From Lachnospiraceae bacterium (GTDB taxonomy: Bacteria > Bacillota_A > Clostridia > Lachnospirales > Lachnospiraceae): a stretch of DNA of 18,465 nucleotides. The notes under the pieces are model-generated. The model was not told where the DNA came from, made no database searches, and worked only from the letters and a program-made list of their open reading frames with translations. This document shows positions 6,961 to 13,253 of this stretch, piece after piece. Both the position numbers and the translations under genes were made by a program. Each line of letters opens with the position of its first letter. Position 1 is the first letter of the stretch. The DNA is taken from positions 1-18,465 of the forward strand of contig JAQUUB010000088.1 of NCBI GenBank assembly GCA_028694115.1, read 5' to 3'.

Positions 6961-7114
6961 ACAATACAAAATTATCAGTTTTGTACTTGAAAGGAAAAGG
7001 GAATCACCTTTGCAAGCTTTCCTGGTGGGAGTTCCGTTGCACACCTGTCTTATGTGCCCCAACCAAATGCTGATCATTGAAGCCAACTGATTATATGTCA
7101 CCACATATAATCAG
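6961..7114 (-). other. Hairpin-rich intergenic region between the DUF6504-like and zinc-ribbon genes
   Basis: A perfect 12-bp stem, CTGATTATATGT/ACATATAATCAG (7087-7098 and 7103-7114), overlaps the stop of the upstream gene. Near the next gene a 7-bp stem, TACAAAA/TTTTGTA, lies at about 6965-6985. About 100 GC-richer bases lie between them without a coding frame I believe. It may be an RNA processing, attenuation or mRNA-stability element. Confidence 0.4.
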
Positions 7115-7362
7115 GCTCCAGCTTTTCCTTCTACAAACCAAAGATTATTATCTTCATAAAAAAGATAACTTTCTCTTCCATCTATTACACATGTATAGCG
7201 CATTCCAACACCGCCTGCCTTGAGACTGGCAGCCCTGCGCATATCTTTTATTCTTTGGATTTCATACATCTTGCCGTCTTTCCAAATAAAACTTTTTGGG
7301 GTTAATATCCCTTCTTTAGAAAATTCAGCGGTAACATCAACATATATCTTTACGCATTCCAA
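7111..7362 (-). CDS. DUF6504-like protein of the SOS polymerase cassette
   Basis: An 83-aa protein with the sequence course of DUF6504 proteins, which accompany Y-family or ImuB-type polymerases: FIWKDGKMYEIQRIKDM (about residues 25-41), GVGMRYTCVIDGRESYLFY, and LWFVEGK at the end. The TTG start at 7362 is supported by AGGAGG 7 bases upstream, overlapping the stop of the LexA-like gene. Tight linkage to the polymerase and LexA-like genes supports a role in translesion synthesis, probably as a small accessory protein. The family call is from motif memory. Confidence 0.6.
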   Translation of the reverse strand: MECVKIYVDVTAEFSKEGILTPKSFIWKDGKMYEIQRIKDMRRAASLKAGGVGMRYTCVIDGRESYLFYEDNNLWFVEGKAGA

Positions 7363-7373
7363 ATTACAACCTC

Positions 7374-7595
7374 CTATACAATTTCTATTGCTCTTGGGCT
7401 ACCTTCTCTTCTACGAATATAGCCTTTTTCCTCTAGTTGTTTTAAATAGTGATGTGCACTGGATGAAGATGATAATCCTGCCATCTCAGCTATCTCTCTT
7501 ACTGTTGGTGGAAAACCATGATCCTTCAAATAGTCACATATATAGTCATAAATCGAATTCTGTCTATCATTTAAGTCATATCTCATATACGTCAA
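7374..7595 (-). CDS. Stand-alone LexA-type winged-helix DNA-binding domain
   Basis: 73 residues match the LexA N-terminal domain almost end to end: LNDRQNSIYDYICDYLKDHG, FPPTVREIAEMAGLSSSSSA, HHYLKQLEEKGYIRRREGSP, RAIEIV. In LexA this winged helix binds the SOS box and is joined to an S24 self-cleaving domain. That domain is absent here, so the protein cannot be inactivated by RecA-stimulated autocleavage. The TTG start at 7595 lies 8 bases after GGAGG; ATG 7586 would be 17 bases away. It sits 14 bases after the polymerase gene. It could compete with the host LexA or fine-tune the cassette (inference). Confidence 0.85.
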   Translation of the reverse strand: MTYMRYDLNDRQNSIYDYICDYLKDHGFPPTVREIAEMAGLSSSSSAHHYLKQLEEKGYIRRREGSPRAIEIV

Positions 7596-7609
7596 TTACT
7601 ACGCCTCCT

Positions 7610-8854
7610 TTATCCGAAATATCCTACTGGATGAGTGGTATGCTCTTCCTTTGCATTTACTGCCGATAGAATCGTATCCTGGTACATCAAACCTCTTTGC
7701 ACACTATAAAAACCAAATCTTCGTCTAATGACATCAACTGCTTCATCCATTTTCATCTGTCTTTCTCTTTGCTCCACACTGGAAAATAAGTCTATCTGCT
7801 CCCAGTAATTATCATTTACAAGATCCGCTCCACGAACTCCTACACTTCTTATTGGCTTTCTCCAGTCATAATTCTCTTTAAATATTCGATAGGCTTCTAC
7901 TGCAATCTCTCCTGTGATATTTGTAGCATGATCAATCTTATGCTGTCTGGTAAAAGACATTAGTTCATTATCTCTTACACTAATCTCAATCACCCTGCAT
8001 TTAAAACCATTTTCACGAAGTCTTGCAGCAACACTCTCTGCCAGAATAAAGAGCACAATTTTTACATCTTCCTCGTTCTCTAAATCTCTTGGTGTCGTGG
8101 TACTGTTGCCGATAGACTTGATTGGTGCATGTGTGTTTTCCACTTTAACAGGAGAATCATCATAACCGTTTGCAAATCCCCAAAGAATTACTCCCATCTT
8201 CCCAAGCTGTAACTCCAAAAGTGTAACCTCTGTTCTAGCTAAATCACCGATAGTTCGTATACCAAATCTTGCAAGTTTTTGATTTGTACTTCTTCCTACA
8301 TATAATAAATTTGATACAGGAAGTGCCCATGCCTTAGTATGAAATTCATTTTTATACATTGTTGTGATTGCGTCTGGCTTCTTATAATCAGAACCAAGTT
8401 TGGCGAATATCTTATTGAATGAAACTCCAATGCTTACCGTTATGCCAAGTTCTGATTTCATTCGATTACTGATTTCTTCTGCAATCTTATAACCATCACC
8501 TTTTAATGTACTGCTGGCTGTTACATCCAACCATGATTCATCTACTCCATAAGGCTCTTGAAGATCTGTGTATTCTCCATATATTTCATGTGCCATTCTG
8601 GAGAACCTCAAGTACAAATCCATTCGAGGAGAAATAAAATTAAGTTCCGGACAAACTTGTTTTGCTTGCCAGAGAGCCATGCCTGTTTTCACACCATGTT
8701 TTTTAGCTATATAGTCTGCGGTTAAGACAATTCCATGTCTTGCCTCTGGGTCTCCGCCTACTGCTAATGGCTTTCCGTTAAGCTCTGGGTGATATAAATG
8801 CTCAATAGATGCGTAGCAACAATTCATATCAGAATGCAATATCGTCCGATTCAC
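7610..8854 (-). CDS. Y-family translesion DNA polymerase (DinB/UmuC family)
   Basis: A 414-aa error-prone polymerase that copies damaged DNA. Catalytic acids are in HSDMNCCYASIE (D9) and GVDESWLD (D105, E106). The palm continues as TVSIGVSFNKIFAKLGSDYKKPDA, then the helix-hairpin-helix thumb (LLYVGRSTNQKLARFGIRTI) and the little finger (ARLRENGFKCRVIEISVRDN). QIDLF (353-357) is a beta-clamp-binding motif. The GTG start at 8854 has GAGGAG about 9 bases upstream. It heads the minus-strand cassette, with a good promoter in the divergent region shared with an S24 repressor gene. DNA-damage induction through that repressor is a reasonable inference. Confidence 0.92.
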   Translation of the reverse strand: MNRTILHSDMNCCYASIEHLYHPELNGKPLAVGGDPEARHGIVLTADYIAKKHGVKTGMALWQAKQVCPELNFISPRMDLYLRFSRMAHEIYGEYTDLQEPYGVDESWLDVTASSTLKGDGYKIAEEISNRMKSELGITVSIGVSFNKIFAKLGSDYKKPDAITTMYKNEFHTKAWALPVSNLLYVGRSTNQKLARFGIRTIGDLARTEVTLLELQLGKMGVILWGFANGYDDSPVKVENTHAPIKSIGNSTTTPRDLENEEDVKIVLFILAESVAARLRENGFKCRVIEISVRDNELMSFTRQHKIDHATNITGEIAVEAYRIFKENYDWRKPIRSVGVRGADLVNDNYWEQIDLFSSVEQRERQMKMDEAVDVIRRRFGFYSVQRGLMYQDTILSAVNAKEEHTTHPVGYFG

Positions 8855-8924
8855 TTCTTTTCACTCCTCTTCCTTAACCAATACAAGTCCGTCTACACAA
8901 TTTGTATTTCGTCCTTGTATGGTG

Positions 8925-8953
8925 AGTATATATCCATTTATCTCAGATTTCAA
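8925..8953 (-). promoter_or_regulatory. Sigma-A promoter of the translesion polymerase cassette
   Basis: On the minus strand TTGAAA (8948-8953) and TATACT (8925-8930) are spaced by 17 bases, about 70 bases upstream of the GTG start. ATACAAG (8881-8887) and CTTGTAT (8914-8920) form an inverted repeat downstream of the -10, a possible operator. Confidence 0.7.
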
Positions 8954-8974
8954 TAGTCGCTTTGGTTGATTATA

Positions 8975-9042
8975 TCTCATATTTTCAGATTTATGTTGAT
9001 TTTAATGGTTATCTGTGATACTCTATATCCAGGAATATGAGA
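8975..9042. promoter_or_regulatory. Inverted repeat TCTCATATT/AATATGAGA in the divergent region
   Basis: Perfect 9-base arms lie at 8975-8983 and 9034-9042, flanking the probable promoter of the S24 repressor (TTGATT 8996-9001, 17 bases, TACTCT 9019-9024; a weak -10). Related TCTCAGA words occur at about 8941 and 9049. No Bacillus/Clostridium-type LexA box (GAAC-N4-GTTC) was found, so these are candidate sites for the divergent repressor itself. Confidence 0.45.
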
Positions 9043-9104
9043 CACTGTTCTCAGAAATCATTCCGAAACATTTTGTCGAAAAGACTTAGAAGGGGGTACA
9101 CAAT

Positions 9105-9806
9105 ATGTACTCAGTAGGACAAATCATTTCAAATTATAGAAAAAAACTAGGATACTCACAGCCTGCACTTGCTACAGAGCTTGAAAAGGAAGGAATTTCA
9201 ATCAGCTATAAAACAATCTCCAGTTGGGAAAAAAATGTGAGTGAACCAAGCGTGACTACGTTTCTCACTCTTTGCAAAATTCTGAACATTTCTGATGTTT
9301 ACGAAGATTACTTTGGAGTTAATCCTGGCAATCCAATATCTATATTAAATGAAGAAGGCAAAGAGAAAGTTTTGGATTACATGAATCTAGTGATTCAATC
9401 CAAAAAATACATGAAAGAAACTCCCACTATCATACCATTTGTTTCCCGAAGTCTTAGACTATACACCACTATGGTATCTGCCGGAACTGGTAATTTCTTA
9501 GATGGAACAGATTTCGAACTCATTGATGTTGGAGATGAAGTACCAGAATCCGCAGATTTTGGTGTAAAAATCACTGGTGACAGTATGGAACCCAAATACA
9601 TTAATCAGCAAATTGTATGGGTTCATCAACAAGATTACTTATTACATGGAGAGATTGGAATTTTCTGTTTGAATGGTGATGCTTTTTGTAAGAAGTTACA
9701 AGACGATACCGATGGTCTGTTTTTGATTTCTTTAAATAAGAAATACCCACCAAGACCAGTTGGAGAGAATGATTCTTTGAAAATTTTTGGAAAAGTTGTT
9801 GGTTAG
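9105..9806 (+). CDS. XRE/S24 LexA-like self-cleaving repressor
   Basis: A 233-aa CI/LexA-type repressor. The HTH is at residues 5-62 (IISNYRKKLGYSQPALATEL, SYKTISSWEKN), followed by a linker and a C-terminal S24 peptidase-like domain. The likely cleavage bond is A126-G127 (MVSAGTGNF), the catalytic Ser is S160 (ITGDSMEP), and the Lys is K196 (AFCKKLQ). In this family RecA-ssDNA stimulates autocleavage, releasing repression. AGAAGGGGG precedes the ATG by 8 bases. It is divergent from the polymerase cassette, which makes it the obvious controller of that cassette. It could also control an element's excision or transfer. Confidence 0.9.
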   Translation: MYSVGQIISNYRKKLGYSQPALATELEKEGISISYKTISSWEKNVSEPSVTTFLTLCKILNISDVYEDYFGVNPGNPISILNEEGKEKVLDYMNLVIQSKKYMKETPTIIPFVSRSLRLYTTMVSAGTGNFLDGTDFELIDVGDEVPESADFGVKITGDSMEPKYINQQIVWVHQQDYLLHGEIGIFCLNGDAFCKKLQDDTDGLFLISLNKKYPPRPVGENDSLKIFGKVVG

Positions 9807-9917
9807 GGTTCTGATAACAGGACTGTATCTTTTGTATAATCTGATATATAGAACTGGCGGCCTCTTTCTTTTTCAAGCTTACGTCAGCGAGAATATTTTA
9901 TGAAAGAAGGAATTCTA

Positions 9918-10133
9918 ATGGCAGTAAAATGTAAATTAAAAGAGATTCGTCAGAAACATGGTTTGCAGCAAGATGAATTAGCTGCTGCAGTATTAACTGA
10001 CAAACGCACAATCAGTCGTTACGAAACTGGAGTAAGAAATCCAACGCTTGAAATGGCGCTTCGTCTTTCAGCCTATTTTAATCTAACAGTAAATGAACTA
10101 TTTGAACTGGATGATTTCAATAACCATATGTAG
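9918..10133 (+). CDS. Small XRE-family HTH regulator
   Basis: A 71-aa protein that is almost entirely one HTH: CKLKEIRQKHGLQQDELAAA, DKRTISRYETGVRNPTLEMA, LRLSAYFNLTVNELFELDD. The start is ATG 9918, with AAGGA about 7 bases upstream; ATG 9900 is in frame but lacks an SD. A TATAAT at 9836-9841 could be its -10, though no good -35 is present. The next gene follows after 22 bases, so the two are probably co-transcribed. Such short regulators are common in Firmicute mobile elements. Confidence 0.8.
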   Translation: MAVKCKLKEIRQKHGLQQDELAAAVLTDKRTISRYETGVRNPTLEMALRLSAYFNLTVNELFELDDFNNHM

Positions 10134-10155
10134 TTTTACAAGAAAAGGAGTAACT

Positions 10156-10629
10156 ATGAACACAGTGGAACAACTTCAATACATTGAGCATAAGTGGTTG
10201 CCTTGGTTCTATTACAGTGCATCAAAAAAAGTTATGGAACTTCTAAAAAAAGAAGGGGGTTCTATGTTTATTGATTTACTTAATACTATGAATCAGGATG
10301 ATCCGCAATACTGCTGTCCATTTGACGCAGTTGACTTTCGGGTAGAGACTCATATCCATTCAAATGTAACCTTCTGCCAGATCAATATGCCGCCAATACA
10401 AGAGCCCCTATTATGCAGACATGTGTACTTGGTACATAATGAAGACTTTTCCAGCAGATTCATTTACACCATTGAACTTACCGCGAGCAATGAGTACTGG
10501 ATATGTGGCTGGTCTGAAAATAATTCTCATCTTATTTTTGATGGCAAGTTAACTGATGACTGCGACGATGAATTTCAACAGGTCAAAAACCTTTTTCTAT
10601 TAAAATCACATATTCTACAAGAAAATTGA
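10156..10629 (+). CDS. Unknown 157-aa protein
   Basis: I do not recognise this protein. ATG 10156 has AAAGGAG 6 bases upstream, and an earlier in-frame ATG at 10093 lies inside the previous gene. The N-terminus is helical and aromatic (VEQLQYIEHKWLPWFYYSAS, KKVMELLKKEG). The middle is strand-rich with Cys/His residues (YCCPFDAVDFRVETHIHSNV). The end is acidic (DDCDDEFQQVKNLF). No membrane segment, signal peptide or catalytic motif is evident. A perfect terminator hairpin begins at its stop. Pairing with an XRE regulator could suggest a regulated effector, but nothing in the protein shows toxicity or immunity. Confidence 0.6.
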   Translation: MNTVEQLQYIEHKWLPWFYYSASKKVMELLKKEGGSMFIDLLNTMNQDDPQYCCPFDAVDFRVETHIHSNVTFCQINMPPIQEPLLCRHVYLVHNEDFSSRFIYTIELTASNEYWICGWSENNSHLIFDGKLTDDCDDEFQQVKNLFLLKSHILQEN

Positions 10630-10666
10630 CTATATTTTATAACTGTAGCTATAAAATATAGTCTTT
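10628..10666 (+). terminator. Perfect 14-bp hairpin after the unknown gene
   Basis: GACTATATTTTATA (10628-10641) pairs perfectly with TATAAAATATAGTC (10650-10663) across an 8-base loop, followed by TTTC. The stem is AT-rich and the T-run short, so termination may be partial. It insulates the restriction-modification genes from upstream transcription. Confidence 0.65.
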
Positions 10667-10733
10667 CAATATAGTAATCGGTATAACAACATGAATTATT
10701 ACAAATAATGCTACAACTTATTTTGCTAATTTA

Positions 10734-10780
10734 GCTGCGGTAATGCAGCATATTTTACATTTCACTTGCTTTATCGCAGC
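10734..10780. promoter_or_regulatory. Inverted operator-like pair upstream of the controller/methyltransferase genes
   Basis: GCTGCGGTAATGC (10734-10746) and GCTTTATCGCAGC (10768-10780) are inverted copies with two mismatches in 13. The second overlaps the -35 box, as expected for a site where the adjacent XRE controller represses its own promoter. The inner GCTGC/GCAGC words are GC-rich islands in AT-rich DNA. Confidence 0.5.
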
Positions 10781-10794
10781 ATCTGTATTATTAT
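10766..10794 (+). promoter_or_regulatory. Sigma-A promoter of the controller/methyltransferase operon
   Basis: TTGCTT (10766-10771) and TATTAT (10789-10794) with a 17-base spacer lie about 23 bases before the ATG at 10817, which has TTAGGAG just upstream. Confidence 0.7.
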
Positions 10795-10816
10795 ATATTG
10801 AGTTAGGAGTGATAAA

Positions 10817-11161
10817 ATGCAAAAGTTAGGTGAATATATTAAAGAGCTACGAATCAGCCATGGATACAGTCAAAATAAAATATATGAAGGAACAGGAATT
10901 ACTGATTCCGTTCAAAGTAGAATTGAACGCGGTCTTAATCAGGAAATATCTCCTTTTCAGCTGAAAAAATTAGCATCCTTTTATGAAATAAGTGTAATTG
11001 ATTTATTTAAACTAGCTGGATTTTTAACAGAATCAGATATTTCAATATATAAGCGTGTTTTTAAGTATTCAGAGTTATTGACGGAAAAGCAAAAACATAA
11101 TATACAAGAAGAAATTAACTTCTATATAAACGGAAATGGAGGCAATGAAAATGCCATATAG
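10817..11161 (+). CDS. XRE-family controller-type regulator of the restriction-modification system
   Basis: A 114-aa protein with an HTH over about residues 5-65 (LGEYIKELRISHGYSQNKIY, SVQSRIERGLNQEISPFQLK, KLASFYEISVIDLFKLAGF) and a helical C-terminus (LLTEKQKHNIQEEINFYING). Its 3' end overlaps the methyltransferase start by 11 bases, so the two are co-transcribed and translationally coupled. Position and size are those of C (controller) proteins, which time expression of restriction-modification genes. The inverted operator-like pair over the -35 box supports autoregulation. It is not established that it also acts on the nuclease operon. Confidence 0.8.
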   Translation: MQKLGEYIKELRISHGYSQNKIYEGTGITDSVQSRIERGLNQEISPFQLKKLASFYEISVIDLFKLAGFLTESDISIYKRVFKYSELLTEKQKHNIQEEINFYINGNGGNENAI

Positions 11162-12212
11162 ATTAGGAGAATTATTCTGTGGTCCCGGAGGAATTGCCTG
11201 GGGGGCTACGCATGCAGATATTGGTGATCCACATTTTACCATAACGCACCAATGGGCTAATGACTACGATGAAAACACATGTAATACCTATAGGCATAAC
11301 ATATGCCCTGAAAACCCTAATAGCGTTTTTCATGCAGATATCAGAAACTTCGATTTGACTCATTTAGAACCAATAGACGCTCTCGCTTTCGGATTTCCAT
11401 GCAATGACTATTCCGTTGTAGGGGAACAACGTGGAATGGAGGGAGTTTACGGACCATTATATTCATATGGGGTACAAGTTCTTAATCTCTATAATCCTCA
11501 ATGGTTCTTAGCTGAAAATGTTGGTGGATTAAGGAATGCAAATGACGGCACTGCATTTACGCAGATACTTGAAGATTTAAGAAATGCAGGTGAACACGGA
11601 TATACTGTGACACCACATCTTTATAAGTTTGAAGACTATGGAATTCCACAAGCAAGACATCGTATTATAATTATCGGAATCCGAAATGATATCAATGTTC
11701 AATATCATGTTCCATCTCCAGCTCCGTATGCTGGTATAGACAATACTTGTCGTACTGCTATTGAAGTACCACCAATTCCTGCAAATGCACCAAACAACGA
11801 ATTAACCAATCAATCTCCAACCGTAATTCGAAGATTACAGCATATTTTACCTGGTCAAAATGCTTTTACTGCAGATTTACCAGAGGATTTACGTCTTAAT
11901 GTTCGTGGTGCGCAAATTAGTCAGATATATAAACGACTTGATCCAGAAAGACCAGCATACACAGTAACTGGAAGTGGCGGTGGTGGAACTCATATATATC
12001 ACTGGCAAGAGCCTCGTGCACTAACTAATCGAGAAAGAGCTAGGCTGCAAACCTTTCCCGATACTTATCAGTTTATAGGTACCAAGGAAAGCGTAAGAAA
12101 GCAAATTGGCATGGCTGTCCCTTGTCGTGGTGCTCAAATAATTTTTGAAGCTGTGCTACGAAGTTTCGCTGGCATTCCGTATGACTATATTGAACCAAAT
12201 ATTAATGAATAA
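11151..12212 (+). CDS. DNA (cytosine-5-)-methyltransferase of the restriction-modification system
   Basis: A 353-aa C5-methyltransferase that transfers methyl from S-adenosylmethionine to a target cytosine. Motifs in order: I (LFCGPGG, 8-14), IV (GFPCNDYS, catalytic C84), VI (ENV, 122-124), VIII (QARHR, 167-171), the variable target-recognition region, IX (RLDPERPAYTVTGSGGGG), and X (GMAVPCRGAQI). All key residues are present. ATG 11151 is chosen because GGAGG lies 8 bases upstream; ATGs at 11136 and 11145 are too close to that SD or lack one. It overlaps the controller gene and converges on the nuclease operon. The target sequence cannot be read from the protein, but CglI/NgoAVII enzymes act at GCCGC. 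Confidence 0.95.
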   Translation: MPYRLGELFCGPGGIAWGATHADIGDPHFTITHQWANDYDENTCNTYRHNICPENPNSVFHADIRNFDLTHLEPIDALAFGFPCNDYSVVGEQRGMEGVYGPLYSYGVQVLNLYNPQWFLAENVGGLRNANDGTAFTQILEDLRNAGEHGYTVTPHLYKFEDYGIPQARHRIIIIGIRNDINVQYHVPSPAPYAGIDNTCRTAIEVPPIPANAPNNELTNQSPTVIRRLQHILPGQNAFTADLPEDLRLNVRGAQISQIYKRLDPERPAYTVTGSGGGGTHIYHWQEPRALTNRERARLQTFPDTYQFIGTKESVRKQIGMAVPCRGAQIIFEAVLRSFAGIPYDYIEPNINE

Positions 12213-12219
12213 ATGATTT

Positions 12220-12247
12220 GTGGGGAGACGAAAAATCGTCTCCCCAC
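12220..12247. terminator. Bidirectional hairpin between the convergent methyltransferase and nuclease genes
   Basis: GTGGGGAGACG (12220-12230) and CGTCTCCCCAC (12237-12247) form a perfect 11-bp stem with loop aaaaat, in a 38-base gap between two convergent stops. T-rich sequence follows on both strands only weakly, but position and stem strength support shared termination. Confidence 0.8.
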
Positions 12248-12250
12248 TGT

Positions 12251-13249
12251 TTATACTGAAAAATCCATATAATATTGTTCCTCATCAAGCTTATAAAACG
12301 TTACATCCGTTCTACCATACTTGACAAGATCCTCTTTATGTACATACGCTCCATTTGAAAGACCAAGCCTATTTCGAAAGTATTCTCCAAGTAGCGCATT
12401 ACTTAACGGTGTTGTAATTGCTTTATCTTTTTGTTGTTCGACTCTCAATATAAGTTGGTGTTTATCATCTGTAACCACAGAAAAATGTTGCTTGTCTAGT
12501 GGAAAGAAACCACTTCTTGCTATTACTGCTGGCAAGGGAATATAAGACTCATTCTTATTTCGTTCTCCATACTTAACTTCTCCACTCTTTAATACATATC
12601 TATTCTTTCTATGTCCCCAATTCAATCCTGATTTCGGATGTGTTTCGCCTGTTTTTGAATTAAGTAAACTCAATACTACCTTTTCAACACCTCCACCACT
12701 CAAATCTTCAACAGGATTATTTTCAACATCCAGGATAGGATGTGTAGGGTAAATAATAATATGATCTTCTATCTCCGAATGATTACAGTAAATAGAATCA
12801 TTTTGTATTGCTTTATAGTACTCATAAGCTTCTGTTGCATCACAATTAATTAGATTTTCTCGTCGATTAAGACTAAACGCAATCTGAGTAAAATTTGCAG
12901 AACCTGTATAGGCTACCTTAGGAGTATTATCCTTCAACCATATATACATCTTTGTATGAACCGGATCATTATTATATACATAACTGCATGTGAATTTGGT
13001 AATATGAGGTGGCATTGTCGAGGTTTGCAATTCCTTAAAGCCTTCGTGCACTGCAACGCTTAGTCCATCAAAAGGTACCATACCCACTATCAGTTCAATT
13101 TCTATTGGTTTCGTCAATTTTTCTGATATATTTTTTATTAACCATGAAGCCATATTAGGAGTAGCATATCCAGCTAGTATACATAATTTATTAACATCCT
13201 GTTTTACAGGTTCGAAAAAAGCAACTTTATCTAAATCATCAAAATACAT
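12251..13249 (-). CDS. PLD-family restriction endonuclease subunit (NgoFVII/CglI R-type), copy 1
   Basis: A 332-aa nuclease with the R-protein layout. The N-terminal phospholipase-D-like domain has VHTKMYIW (H98, K100) and YTGSANFT (S117, N119) followed by NRRENL (E131). This is the single HKD half-site that dimerises in NgoFVII/BfiI-type enzymes. The C-terminal region (about 190-325) carries SGLNWGHR, FSVVTDD, GEYFRNRLGL and KYGRTDV, fitting the family's B3-like DNA-binding domain. The catalytic residues look intact. ATG 13249 follows the Z1 gene after 4 bases, with GGAGAG inside that gene's end, so it is the last gene of the operon. Copy 2 has the same layout but is clearly divergent. Confidence 0.85.
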   Translation of the reverse strand: MYFDDLDKVAFFEPVKQDVNKLCILAGYATPNMASWLIKNISEKLTKPIEIELIVGMVPFDGLSVAVHEGFKELQTSTMPPHITKFTCSYVYNNDPVHTKMYIWLKDNTPKVAYTGSANFTQIAFSLNRRENLINCDATEAYEYYKAIQNDSIYCNHSEIEDHIIIYPTHPILDVENNPVEDLSGGGVEKVVLSLLNSKTGETHPKSGLNWGHRKNRYVLKSGEVKYGERNKNESYIPLPAVIARSGFFPLDKQHFSVVTDDKHQLILRVEQQKDKAITTPLSNALLGEYFRNRLGLSNGAYVHKEDLVKYGRTDVTFYKLDEEQYYMDFSV

Positions 13250-13253
13250 ATGA

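Noticed and set aside
8855..9104. Classical Gram-positive LexA box in the divergent region
   Set aside because: No GAAC-N4-GTTC match was found; only other inverted repeats are present.
10093..10155. Upstream start ATG 10093 for the 157-aa gene
   Set aside because: It lies within the preceding XRE gene in another frame and lacks an SD, while ATG 10156 has AAAGGAG at proper spacing.
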